64,000 bases of DNA, taken from positions 2,356,001 through 2,420,000 of the forward strand of contig OY969790.1 of NCBI GenBank assembly GCA_963703125.1, given 5' to 3'. Every line of letters begins with the position of its first letter. Within the stretch, counting starts at the first letter, position 1. Shown in pieces: positions 1 to 8,811 of the stretch. The notes under the pieces are model-generated. The model searched no databases, was not told the DNA's origin, and saw nothing but the letters and a program-made list of their open reading frames with translations. This stretch comes from MFD04716-140 sp963703125 (GTDB lineage Bacteria; Bacteroidota; Bacteroidia; Flavobacteriales; Flavobacteriaceae). Position numbers and translations under genes: made by a program.

Positions 1-442
1 ATGGAATATCCTTAAAAAGAATTTTCATGTCCTCGACCGAATCAATGGCAACGCCGGCCTTGCCGACATCTCCCGTTACCCGCTCATGATCACTGTCGTA
101 ACCTCGGTGCGTTGCCAAATCAAAAGCTACCGAGAGCCCTTTTTGGCCACCCGCTAGGTTTTTGCGGTAAAAGGCATTGCTTTCTTCAGCGGTGGAAAAA
201 CCGGCATATTGCCTTATGGTCCAAGGTTTTTGAACATACATGGTAGTATAGGGCCCCCGAAGATACGGAGGTATTCCCGCAGCGAAATTAAGGTGATCAC
301 ACCCACTTAGGTCCTCTACCGAGTAATGGGATTTTAGTACAATTCCCTCGGCGGTCTCAAAATTTTTAAGGCCCGAAACAAGCTTTTTCGCTTCCGTTCC
401 CGAAGTAGATATGGTGATATTCCGAACATCCTTTCTACTCAT
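1..442 (-). CDS. scpA: Methylmalonyl-CoA mutase large subunit, N-terminal part (cut by left edge)
   Basis: This is the catalytic subunit of adenosylcobalamin-dependent methylmalonyl-CoA mutase, which interconverts succinyl-CoA and (R)-methylmalonyl-CoA. Only the first 147 codons are present. The frame begins MSRKDVRNITIS and contains the family hallmarks GPYTTMYVQKPWTIRQYAGF and AFDLATHRGYDSDHERVTGD, which line the substrate and cofactor pocket. The ATG overlaps the last 8 bases of the small-subunit gene upstream, so the two are translationally coupled. The C-terminal B12-binding domain lies outside the window. Identification is very secure; mutB is the alternative name. Confidence 0.95.
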   Translation of the reverse strand, partial: MSRKDVRNITISTSGTEAKKLVSGLKNFETAEGIVLKSHYSVEDLSGCDHLNFAAGIPPYLRGPYTTMYVQKPWTIRQYAGFSTAEESNAFYRKNLAGGQKGLSVAFDLATHRGYDSDHERVTGDVGKAGVAIDSVEDMKILFKDIP

Positions 443-1811
443 CCCCAAGACGTTTTTGCTCCAAAATTTCGCTTAGACGCTTCGCAAGAATAGGTTCTAT
501 CAAAGTTTTTCTTTGGTCGGTCTTCAAAAAGGGGTACATCTCCAAATCATCCTTCATGCGGTCATTTTTGTTCTCATAGGCGTTGGTGCCCACAAGAATT
601 TCTGCCTTTTGGTCGAAAAGCACTTGCTCTTTCAATGCGCTTTCCCTTATTTTTCTTTGGATGGTATGTTCCTTCAACTGTTTTAGAAAACCTCCGTTTG
701 CCTCAATATCCTTAAAAAGGAGCAATGCCTTCTCCGCCAGTTGCTTGGTCAAAGTTTCAATATAATAGCTTCCATCGGCCATGTTGACCACCTTATCAAA
801 ATGACTCTCATTTTTCAGGATCAGCAACTGGTTTCGGGCAATGCGCTCACCAAATTCGTTGTCCTTATGATAGATGGCATCGTACGGTAAATTACAGACG
901 ATATTCGCACCACCGAGAACGGCGGACATACATTCCGTTGTGGTCCTCAACATATTTATATTGTAATCGTATAAGGTCTTATTGCGTTTCGTTGGGTAGG
1001 CAAGAATGTGACAGTCCCCGGTAATCCCATATTCTTTGGAAACCGTTTTCCAAAGCAGCCGCAATGCACGAAGCTTGGCTATTTCAAAGAAGTAATTGGA
1101 TCCAACGGCAACCTTGAAAGTAATATTTCTGAATAGTTGTCTGGAGAAATGGTTCAAGTATTCGTTTGCATGGGCGATGGCATAAGCCAGTTGTTGTACC
1201 ATATTGGCACCGGCATTTTGATATAAAGAAATATCAGTGCTTAACGTATGGCCAATTCCTTGAGGTTCCATATTTTTTAAAATATGGCTAAGAATTTCAT
1301 GATCTTTTTTTAGGCTGAAGTACCAATTTCCAGTAAGTGCCAGATTTCCGATAATATCGATGTTCAGATGGATATTATGTCCGTTGGATTTGTTTAAATT
1401 TAACAAATCAGTGACATATTTTTCAGAAAGAAATTGAAGTGTAAGATGAACAGGTGTTGATTGTAGGTCTAATTTTGATAAAAGAGGGGCTATTTTTATT
1501 TCTTCCGAAGGAATGACAAAAATTAGGCTCTCTGCACCACTTTTTAATGCATCCACTGCTTTTTTGTTGGCTTTTCTTGCATCGGCCACAAAAATCTCTT
1601 GACCAATTTTCCAGCTTTTGTCTGGTATAAAACTAGGATTCTTTACATCGACTACATCATCGGAATGGTAAAATGGTTTTACTTTTATGCCTTCGGGCGA
1701 TTCCCATACCAAATTGTCATTATAGTCCGCACCTCTTAGGTCATATTGAATTTTTTGTTTCCATGCCTTTGCGGAAACTTTATCAAACTCGCTGAATAGA
1801 TTTTGAACCAT
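435..1811 (-). CDS. mutA: Methylmalonyl-CoA mutase small (beta) subunit
   Basis: This is the non-catalytic partner of the heterodimeric mutase encoded immediately downstream. The protein is about 458 residues and covers the TIM-barrel-like region (motifs YDLRGADYNDNLVWESPEGI near the N-terminus, TTTECMSAVLGGANIVCNLP near residue 290). It stops where the B12-like domain of the longer actinobacterial small subunits would begin, which I understand to be usual in flavobacteria. I start it at the ATG at 1811; an in-frame TTG at 1817 would lie inside a TAnnTTTG -7 box (1815-1822), so it is unlikely. The 8-base overlap with the large subunit indicates one operon. Confidence 0.93.
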   Translation of the reverse strand: MVQNLFSEFDKVSAKAWKQKIQYDLRGADYNDNLVWESPEGIKVKPFYHSDDVVDVKNPSFIPDKSWKIGQEIFVADARKANKKAVDALKSGAESLIFVIPSEEIKIAPLLSKLDLQSTPVHLTLQFLSEKYVTDLLNLNKSNGHNIHLNIDIIGNLALTGNWYFSLKKDHEILSHILKNMEPQGIGHTLSTDISLYQNAGANMVQQLAYAIAHANEYLNHFSRQLFRNITFKVAVGSNYFFEIAKLRALRLLWKTVSKEYGITGDCHILAYPTKRNKTLYDYNINMLRTTTECMSAVLGGANIVCNLPYDAIYHKDNEFGERIARNQLLILKNESHFDKVVNMADGSYYIETLTKQLAEKALLLFKDIEANGGFLKQLKEHTIQRKIRESALKEQVLFDQKAEILVGTNAYENKNDRMKDDLEMYPFLKTDQRKTLIEPILAKRLSEILEQKRLGDE

Positions 1812-1814
1812 ATA

Positions 1815-1822
1815 CAAAGGTA
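1815..1822 (-). promoter_or_regulatory. Putative -7 box (TACCTTTG) of the mutase operon
   Basis: On the minus strand TACCTTTG matches the Bacteroidota -7 consensus TAnnTTTG. It ends only three bases before the mutA ATG, so a transcript from it would be leaderless or nearly so. A GAACA-ATC-TGTTC palindrome at 1825-1837 sits directly upstream and could be an operator. No convincing -33 element is visible. Confidence 0.45.
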
Positions 1823-1824
1823 GC

Positions 1825-1837
1825 GAACAATCTGTTC
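1825..1837. promoter_or_regulatory. Palindrome GAACA-N3-TGTTC upstream of the mutase operon
   Basis: A perfect 5-bp inverted repeat with a 3-base spacer lies just upstream of the -7 box of the mutase operon, where the -33 region would be. The position suits a repressor or activator site. This is inferred from position only; a 13-bp palindrome can arise by chance. Confidence 0.25.
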
Positions 1838-2031
1838 AAGAAAAATAGATTGAACGAGCTAAGCGAAATTTGGAAATCATTTTTGCTCATAGAAAGTGTT
1901 GAGGTGTTTCGCTTTAAAGACATTCTCTAGTATCAAAACCAATAATTCCCCATAGGGTTCTAACCAATTTTGAAAAATATTTTTAACAAAACAGGCTTAA
2001 AAAAATTCCGATTTAAAAAGGAGCTCGAGAA

Positions 2032-3429
2032 CTATTGGTTCGTATAGGTAAACCCAAGTTTATCCAAACCGATTTGCACATCCGTATTTTGCATGAACAA
2101 CTTCCAGAGGAGTCCCGATCTATAATTCTCGATCATAATGATTTCCGGACCTTGGTCGATGGCGAGATAGGCCTCTGCAACCCAAAAATTATATTGGGGA
2201 CTAAAGGCATCATAAAAACCTGCCGGCCCCAGAAGCAGGGCCCTGTTCTTATAAAAATAACGCATGGCTTTCAACGATTCTTCCGTTGTGTAAGGAATTG
2301 AACTAATGGACGCGGTGGGGGAAATTACGCCGGTATCATTAGAAGGACTATGGGCATTATACCCCAAACCACCATCATTGTTTCTTGAGTAACTTGCGGT
2401 AAGGCCCCAACATTCCTGTCCATAATCCTTAAAGTTTTTGGGATTTTCAACGCAATATTGATAGTTTATTTTGGCATGGTTCTCGTTTACGATTCCATAA
2501 TTGGTGTAGGCATCACTAAGTCCATTAGGATTCAATCCCAAGTAGGAATAGTGCGCCCAAAACAAGGGTTCCCCATATTGTTCGGACCCCGTATGCCTTA
2601 CTAACAAGGGGAGGTTATATTTGGAATTGGAAGATTTTATGCCTCCGTTGGAAGCCCATCCATTTTCATAAACTTCTTTTTCAATACTATAATTGGGAGA
2701 AGAAGCTGCCAAAACATAGGCGATCAATACTTCATTATAACCTTTTAATTCTAAATTAATTTCAAAATCAAAGTTAGGGCTCCAATGCCAGTAAAGGCTA
2801 TTTTTGTTATTGGTGTACCAGTCCCATTCTACGCCTCTCCACAATGCATCCGCTTTTTGGGCCAACGTTTTTTCGGTATCTGAGCCCTCTTTAAAATACT
2901 CCTTAACACAAATAAGGCCTTGAACCAGGAATGCCGTTTCTACCAAATCTCCGCCATTATCCATTGGGCTAAAGGGTATTACACTTCCGTTGGTTCCATT
3001 TATCCAATGCGACCAAGCACCGTGAAAACGATCGGCAGATTGTAAAAAGCCTATAATTTTATTTAATCTTTCCACTGCGGCTTCCCTGGTAATGAAATTA
3101 CGTTCGATACCTACTAAAATGGCCATTAAGCCAAACCCTGTACCCCCAGAAGTTACCACATGCTCATCTTTAGAAGGTTCTTTTGGATGGTATCTTTCTT
3201 TTGATGCACCGGAATTTGATTCGGCAAAATCCCAAAAGTATTTGAACGTTTCTTGCTGCGTTAAATCCAACAATGCTTCGTCCGAGATTTGTGGTTCCTC
3301 TTCAATTGGAGAATCATCTGTTGGGCCGGGTAATTCAGAGACACCAATCAGTCCTTTCCCATCATCCCCGGATGCACATGAGAAAAGGAAAATTCCAACT
3401 AAGAAAAATCCAAATAATCTATTCATCAT
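2032..3429 (-). CDS. GH144-type endo-beta-1,2-glucanase, surface lipoprotein (second copy)
   Basis: A 465-residue glycoamylase-fold (PF10091-like) protein, predicted to cut beta-1,2-glucan internally. It has a lipoprotein signal with the lipobox cysteine at residue 18 (LFLFSC), followed by an acidic stretch typical of surface-exported lipoproteins. The acidic cluster D157-NGG-D161-LV-E164 and a glutamate 69 residues later in GYNE (E233) keep the spacing I recall for the essential acids of the characterised Chitinophaga GH144 enzyme. Its start overlaps the end of the upstream paralogue by 11 bases. It closes the PUL operon. Databases often call the family glucoamylase, but the acid spacing points to GH144. 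Confidence 0.85.
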   Translation of the reverse strand: MMNRLFGFFLVGIFLFSCASGDDGKGLIGVSELPGPTDDSPIEEEPQISDEALLDLTQQETFKYFWDFAESNSGASKERYHPKEPSKDEHVVTSGGTGFGLMAILVGIERNFITREAAVERLNKIIGFLQSADRFHGAWSHWINGTNGSVIPFSPMDNGGDLVETAFLVQGLICVKEYFKEGSDTEKTLAQKADALWRGVEWDWYTNNKNSLYWHWSPNFDFEINLELKGYNEVLIAYVLAASSPNYSIEKEVYENGWASNGGIKSSNSKYNLPLLVRHTGSEQYGEPLFWAHYSYLGLNPNGLSDAYTNYGIVNENHAKINYQYCVENPKNFKDYGQECWGLTASYSRNNDGGLGYNAHSPSNDTGVISPTASISSIPYTTEESLKAMRYFYKNRALLLGPAGFYDAFSPQYNFWVAEAYLAIDQGPEIIMIENYRSGLLWKLFMQNTDVQIGLDKLGFTYTNQ

Positions 3430-4840
3430 TCAATAGGTAAGGAGAAGTAAAACCCAGTTTCTTAAGACCGTTTTGAACATCTTTATTCTTCATGAACAAG
3501 TTCCATAGCAAGCCAGATCTATAATTTTCGATCATAACCGGAATCGGGCCTTGGTCAATGGCCAAATATCTTGGAAGAAACCAATTCTCTTGCAAGCTAA
3601 ACGCATCATAAGGGCCATATTTTCCAATCAATGAATCTTGCTCTTTGTACATGTACCGAAGAAAATCCATGCTTTCCTTTGGGGTATAGGGCATTGACGA
3701 CAATGCCGCGGTCGGAGAAATTACACTAACATCTTCATTGGGCCTGTGGCCTGCATATCCATTGATCGAATAGCTTGAGGTAAGGCCCCAAAGATCTTTA
3801 CCGTAGCCTTCATATTTTTTGGGATTTTCGAGCGCATACTCATATTGGATCATGGAGTGGTTTTTATTGAGATCCCAATAATTGGCATATTGATCCTTGA
3901 GCCCCTTAGGGTTGAGTCCCAAATAGGAGTAATGTGCCCAAAATAAAGGCCCTACAGGAGAATCGTCATGTTCGTAATGGTCCAGTACGGTCCTTAAACC
4001 GTAAAAAAGGGTATCTTTTTTAATGGCACCGTTTCTTGCCCAACCTTTTTCATAAACTTCTTTTGAAATTGAATGTGTTGGCGACGAAGCCGCCAAGACA
4101 TACATAATAAGGCACTCATTGTAACCGCCGACCGGAAAATTCATTTCCCATTTATATTCGGGGGACCAATGCCAATATAGTACGTTTTCACCGCCACGAG
4201 TATACCAATCCCATTCTACTTCCTCCCATAGTTTTTGGATCCTGTTTGCCAATTCCAAATCTTTTTCCCTGCCCTCGGCATCCAAATATTGTTTGACTGT
4301 TAGCAAACCTTGTATCATAAAAGCGGTTTCCACTAGGTCGCCTCCGTTATCTTTCTTGCTAAAAGGAGCAGTGCTACCATCAGGGTTAAGCCAATGTGGC
4401 CATGCCCCATGGAAACGGTCTGCTTTTTCCAAAAAATTTAAGATTGTCTCGTATCTATTTATCCCTTCTTCCTTAGAAATAAACCCTCTTTCAATACCGA
4501 CCAAAATTGCCATCACCCCAAAACCAGAGCCTCCAATGGTAATTACATCCTTGTCATGGCTTGGATAAATATTATCCAAATGTATACGTTCCCTTGCAAG
4601 CCCAGAAGTGGGCTCGGCACCTTTCCAAAAATATTCGAAGGTTTGTCTCTGCACTTTATCGAGCAATAGGCTGTCATTCGATTGATTTTGCTCCAGATTG
4701 TTAGCTCGCAACACTTTCTTATTGGAGGAATTAAGACCATCACACCCCAAAAAAAGGGGTGCAACAGTCATGGAAATAAAAACTAACTCAACCGAAATAA
4801 AACCAAAAAACCTAACTTTTTTTACTATGGAATGTTTCAA
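3419..4840 (-). CDS. GH144-type endo-beta-1,2-glucanase, surface lipoprotein (first copy)
   Basis: Paralogue of the next gene downstream, with the same acid cluster (DNGGDLVE near residue 166, GYNE further on), WHWSPEY, the repeated PLFWAHYSYLGLNPKGL segment and the C-terminal IDQGPIPVMIENYRSGLLW motif. The lipobox cysteine is in LFLGCDG. No ATG exists at the expected position: candidates are TTG at 4846 or TTG at 4840; I prefer 4840 because it gives MKHSIVKKVRFF, a normal charged signal-peptide start. The gap to the LamG gene is about 10 bases. Two tandem glucanases suggest a division of labour on chain length or branching, or gene dosage; neither can be told from sequence. Confidence 0.84.
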   Translation of the reverse strand: MKHSIVKKVRFFGFISVELVFISMTVAPLFLGCDGLNSSNKKVLRANNLEQNQSNDSLLLDKVQRQTFEYFWKGAEPTSGLARERIHLDNIYPSHDKDVITIGGSGFGVMAILVGIERGFISKEEGINRYETILNFLEKADRFHGAWPHWLNPDGSTAPFSKKDNGGDLVETAFMIQGLLTVKQYLDAEGREKDLELANRIQKLWEEVEWDWYTRGGENVLYWHWSPEYKWEMNFPVGGYNECLIMYVLAASSPTHSISKEVYEKGWARNGAIKKDTLFYGLRTVLDHYEHDDSPVGPLFWAHYSYLGLNPKGLKDQYANYWDLNKNHSMIQYEYALENPKKYEGYGKDLWGLTSSYSINGYAGHRPNEDVSVISPTAALSSMPYTPKESMDFLRYMYKEQDSLIGKYGPYDAFSLQENWFLPRYLAIDQGPIPVMIENYRSGLLWNLFMKNKDVQNGLKKLGFTSPYLLNDE

Positions 4841-4850
4841 TATCAAACGA

Positions 4851-7235
4851 TTAATTGTTGTTCATAACTTCTTGAATCTCCTCTTGGGTTAAAACTTTAT
4901 CAAAAAGAAACAAATCATCAATGTAGCTTAAATCCGATATGTGGCCCCACCCAATAAAGTTTGGTGCTCCAGATCCAATTGACAGATTTTCACAGTCGGC
5001 CCAGCTTATTATTTTGTCTGTCATGTCACCGGAATTTGCAACAGGTTCTCCATTGAAATAAATCTGTGTGGCCGTATCCGAAACTGTAAAGGCAATATGC
5101 ACCCATTCGCCAGCAGTTGCATCTATCACATCGCCATCGTTCCAAACATCTCCGCCATCTGTGCCTATATGTAACTTTATGCGCTGTTCAGCTGCACTTC
5201 CTTCCCTGAACAACCGAAAACCTGAGGTCAGGACATTATCTACACCGTTCATAGGAGGGGCCACCGTTAAAATACCTGATCTGTCGGGATTTGAATTCAC
5301 TTTGTACCAAAATGCCCCACTGAATTGATTGTTGAAAAGTCCATCAATCGGCATTGTCAAATAGGAGTCCATGGCACCTGCATACGCATTTGTGCCGACT
5401 GTACTTTCTCCAGCAAAACCAGAAGTTCCCACCACTGTTGGTTCGGTATTGCCATTCACCTCAGTATTTGCCCCATCAAAGGGCATGTAAAGTGTAGAAC
5501 CAAAGTTTTTTAGGGTAAATGTACCTCCTGCAATGCTTGCTACCTCTTCCCCGGATAACGCTTTGTTAAAGAATCGAAGCTCATCAATAATACTATTATC
5601 AGATAAATGATCCCAATAACTAAAAGTCGGGCCACCAGAGCCAATGGTGAACGCATTACAATCTGTCCAATCGATAGGGTTGGACAAGGCCGCAACGTTC
5701 ACTTCAACTCCGTCAAAATATAGCTTTGTCTGGGTTTCTGAAATGGTCATTGCTACATGTACCCATTCTTCGGCGGTTACATCAATAACCCCGCCGTCAT
5801 TCCAGCTTTCGGCAGCACCCGTACCCACGTTCAGCTTAATTCTCTGTTCATCGGCATTGCCTTCCCTGAACAATCTAAAACCTTGATTTCGGTTTTCAGG
5901 TATGTCATTACCACTGACTAAAATACCCGCTCTATCTGGCGCTCCATTTACCTTGTACCAGAATGATGCACTAAATTGAGTGCCAGTATATCCTGCTGTT
6001 GGATGTGAAAGATATGAATCGTTGGCACCCAAATACGCACCTTCGCCATTGTGGGCTTCTGGGGTAATTGTTGGTGAGCCTACTTGGGCTGCAATGGTAC
6101 TGCCCGCTAAATTTATGTATCCATTGTCAAAGGGCATATAGAAAGTCTCGCCATCATACTGAGGAATATACGGATTGGACGAGCTCATCATTAGCTGTAC
6201 TTCACCCTGCGTCAAGGCCTTATTGAATAGCCGGAGTTCATCCATTCCACTAAAATCTGATTTATGGTCCCAATAGCTGAAGGTTTCACCCCCTGATCCA
6301 ATGGTTATTGAGTTGGCTCCGCTCCAATCTATTGGTGAGGTGAAATCTGCCATATTAACCGCATTTCCGTTAAAGTAGATGATGCTCTGAGTCTGAGAAA
6401 TAGTGAAAGCTACATGAATCCATTCTCCTGCTGCCACATCTATTACGCCGCCATCGTTCCAACTTTCACCGGCACCTGTACCCACATTCAATTTTATTCT
6501 TTGTTCATTTGCATTTCCCTCCCGAAACAATCTAAAACCTTGATTTCGATTTTCAGGAACGTCATTACCGACCACTAAAATACCCGCCCGGTCCGGATTG
6601 GCATCAACCTTATACCAAAAAGCTGCACTGAACTGGTCGGTTAACAAGCCCTCCGCCGGGAAGGTCAAATATGAATCAGAAGCACCCATATAAGCACTGA
6701 TTCCCTCATGACCAGGACTTGCAAATCCGGGAGTGCCAATTGCGGAAGCGACCTTGAAACCTATTTGATCCCTATAATCACCATCAAAAGGCATATAGAA
6801 GGTTTCCCCGTCGAATTTGGCTTCATACGGAGGTGCCTTCGAAAAATTGACTTCAACAGTACTCGTTTTTCCTTCAATATCGGTAGCCGCCACCGTAAGT
6901 TTGTGATTCCCATTGGTCAAATTTGCATAGGAAAATTTTTCCAAGGCCCTACGATAGTCTGGAAAAGCATTGAATTCGGCAATTTCTAAATTGTTTAGAA
7001 GTACCGATATATTTGCAATTTCTATGTCATCGGTCACTTCAACATTTATATCCAATGAAGTTATCTCCTCAAAAACTTTGATAGCTTGGCCTTCCGTTGG
7101 CTTAATGATGGTAATTTGAGGTGCCGTGGCATCAGTTCCTGGGGCTATTTCTGTTATTGGGTCTATGCCTTTATCGCAGGCCGATAAAAGAAAAAGGGCC
7201 AACCAACTGGTTATTATGAATTTTATTGATTTCAT
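4851..7235 (-). CDS. Triple LamG-domain surface lipoprotein of the PUL (SusE/F position)
   Basis: A 794-residue lipoprotein (lipobox LLSAC at 17-21). After a linker it has one Ig-like domain (about residues 35-133, ending in a segment resembling NLTNGNHKLTVAATDIEGKT) and three consecutive LamG/concanavalin-A-like repeats (about 143-355, 360-570, 575-790). Each repeat carries the words FYMPFDG or LYMPFDG, SAxFWYKV, RxGIL, GFRLFREG, EQRIKL, WNDGxVID and LxLFxKxL. It sits between SusD and the glucanases, the slot normally held by SusE/SusF surface glycan-binding proteins, so I infer glycan capture. No catalytic residues are evident, and the fold alone does not exclude an enzyme. Confidence 0.82.
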   Translation of the reverse strand: MKSIKFIITSWLALFLLSACDKGIDPITEIAPGTDATAPQITIIKPTEGQAIKVFEEITSLDINVEVTDDIEIANISVLLNNLEIAEFNAFPDYRRALEKFSYANLTNGNHKLTVAATDIEGKTSTVEVNFSKAPPYEAKFDGETFYMPFDGDYRDQIGFKVASAIGTPGFASPGHEGISAYMGASDSYLTFPAEGLLTDQFSAAFWYKVDANPDRAGILVVGNDVPENRNQGFRLFREGNANEQRIKLNVGTGAGESWNDGGVIDVAAGEWIHVAFTISQTQSIIYFNGNAVNMADFTSPIDWSGANSITIGSGGETFSYWDHKSDFSGMDELRLFNKALTQGEVQLMMSSSNPYIPQYDGETFYMPFDNGYINLAGSTIAAQVGSPTITPEAHNGEGAYLGANDSYLSHPTAGYTGTQFSASFWYKVNGAPDRAGILVSGNDIPENRNQGFRLFREGNADEQRIKLNVGTGAAESWNDGGVIDVTAEEWVHVAMTISETQTKLYFDGVEVNVAALSNPIDWTDCNAFTIGSGGPTFSYWDHLSDNSIIDELRFFNKALSGEEVASIAGGTFTLKNFGSTLYMPFDGANTEVNGNTEPTVVGTSGFAGESTVGTNAYAGAMDSYLTMPIDGLFNNQFSGAFWYKVNSNPDRSGILTVAPPMNGVDNVLTSGFRLFREGSAAEQRIKLHIGTDGGDVWNDGDVIDATAGEWVHIAFTVSDTATQIYFNGEPVANSGDMTDKIISWADCENLSIGSGAPNFIGWGHISDLSYIDDLFLFDKVLTQEEIQEVMNNN

Positions 7236-7250
7236 CTTTCTTGGTTTTAG

Positions 7251-8807
7251 TTATTGGTTTAGTGTCCCTAAGATTGGGAACTGGTCTACTTGAGTCTGCG
7301 GATAAGGAAGAAATTTTTTATCTTCTGAAAATGTTCTTCCATCATAGTTCAATTCGTTGAATCTGCCCAATCTGATAAGGTCGAAGTAACGCTTGCCCCA
7401 TTCCATACTTAATTCAGCATATTTTTCATCAAGTACCTGATCTAAAGTTACACCGCTTAGCGCACTTAGTCCTGCTCTAGTACGCACTAAATTAACGGCC
7501 TGGTCTGCGGATATTGAGGAGCCCATAGCACCATGTGTTAGGGCCTCTGCATAGGTCAACAATATTTCGGCATATCTAATAACATTGAAATTTTTATTGC
7601 TGCCGTATTCCGTTCTTCCAGGTATCAATTGATTGGATGGTAAGTAATGCTTGCCGCTTGCAAATAAAGCTCGGGCGTAATCTTCAATTACATCACCATC
7701 TCGGGTTGTTTTGGAAACAAAGCTGGGTAAGGTGGCATAATTGGGATCTGTTTGCAATTCCGCTATTCCGCGATCTGTAAAAAGCACACTTGTTTCCAAT
7801 CTAACGCTTTCGCCGCGATCCAACATAAATTTGATGTATTTCATGCTAGGCTCAAAAAAGCCCCAACCGCTTCCTGCTCCAGCTACTTCCGGAGTCCAGT
7901 TTTGTGAACCATAGGGAGCGTATAAGTGACCTGAACGGTCTCCCTCACCTTGGCCATAATCAGAATACTGCAAATCTAGTATAACCTCGTCACTCAGCTT
8001 TCCCGGGGTTTTGAACAATTCATAGTAATCGGGAAAGAGACTGAATTTACCAGAGCTGATTATTTGTCCCGCGGCATCAGCCACGGCTTGGTAATTTTCA
8101 AGCTCCTGATTTGCCAGGGCCTTGACGGCCAAAGCTGTAAATCTGGTAACTCCTCCGGGAATATCTGTTCTTTCATTGGGCCGTACATTGGGCAATGAGG
8201 ATATAGCTTCGTCCATCTGATCCGAAATATGCTGCATGACCTCATTTTGGGTAGGCAGTGTTTCAACTTCCTTAAGCTCATCCGTATTGGAAGATGTTGG
8301 AATGAAAACATCTCCCCATACCTGAGAAATTTGAAATAGCATCATGGCTCTCAAAACTTTTATCTCCGCAATGTATTGGTTGCCCAATGCGATTTCCGTA
8401 GCATCACCAAACTCTTGGAATCTCGCTATTTGTTCCATGGCGGTATGGGCCGAAATCACATCAACATATACATTTTCCCAAAGGGAATTATACATCCAAT
8501 AGTCCTTATTGTAATTGAAAATATCGGTTTCGGCATAATCGGGCTGATCGCCCAATCCTCCTGCATTTACATCGTCGCCTCGCACGGCGATAAGCAGTGG
8601 TTGTTCCCAACCTCTGGATTGAAAAGCCTCATAGGCTCCGATTAGCGAAAGCTTCATTCCGGAGGCATCGGTAAAGTCGGTTCCCCCAGCAAAATTGTTG
8701 TTCAGTTGGGGCTCATCCAATTGTTTTGAACACCCAAAGATGGTCATGAACAAAATTGAGATCAGTATGAAAGGAGCTATAATTTTCTTAAACAGTTTCA
8801 TAATCAT
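7251..8807 (-). CDS. susD: SusD/RagB family outer-membrane glycan-binding lipoprotein
   Basis: A 518-residue SusD homologue that caps the SusC channel and binds the glycan at the cell surface. It has a lipobox cysteine in TIFGCSKQ, the TPR-rich SusD fold with the AEIKVLRAMMLFQISQVWGD helix, and the C-terminal ELSMEWGKRYFDLIRLGRF segment typical of the family. An ATG six bases further in (8801) would give MKLFKKI and is equally possible. It begins 4 bases after the susC stop, so it is co-transcribed with susC. Confidence 0.93.
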   Translation of the reverse strand: MIMKLFKKIIAPFILISILFMTIFGCSKQLDEPQLNNNFAGGTDFTDASGMKLSLIGAYEAFQSRGWEQPLLIAVRGDDVNAGGLGDQPDYAETDIFNYNKDYWMYNSLWENVYVDVISAHTAMEQIARFQEFGDATEIALGNQYIAEIKVLRAMMLFQISQVWGDVFIPTSSNTDELKEVETLPTQNEVMQHISDQMDEAISSLPNVRPNERTDIPGGVTRFTALAVKALANQELENYQAVADAAGQIISSGKFSLFPDYYELFKTPGKLSDEVILDLQYSDYGQGEGDRSGHLYAPYGSQNWTPEVAGAGSGWGFFEPSMKYIKFMLDRGESVRLETSVLFTDRGIAELQTDPNYATLPSFVSKTTRDGDVIEDYARALFASGKHYLPSNQLIPGRTEYGSNKNFNVIRYAEILLTYAEALTHGAMGSSISADQAVNLVRTRAGLSALSGVTLDQVLDEKYAELSMEWGKRYFDLIRLGRFNELNYDGRTFSEDKKFLPYPQTQVDQFPILGTLNQ

Positions 8808-8811
8808 TTTT

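Noticed and set aside
1..1811. Cobalamin riboswitch before the B12-dependent mutase
   Set aside because: The gap upstream is only about 220 bases, holds no B12-box-like sequence, and the likely promoter leaves no leader.
435..1811. Truncated mutase small subunit
   Set aside because: It lacks the B12-like domain of longer homologues, but the frame ends cleanly with an 8-base overlap into the next gene, and I recall similar lengths in flavobacteria.
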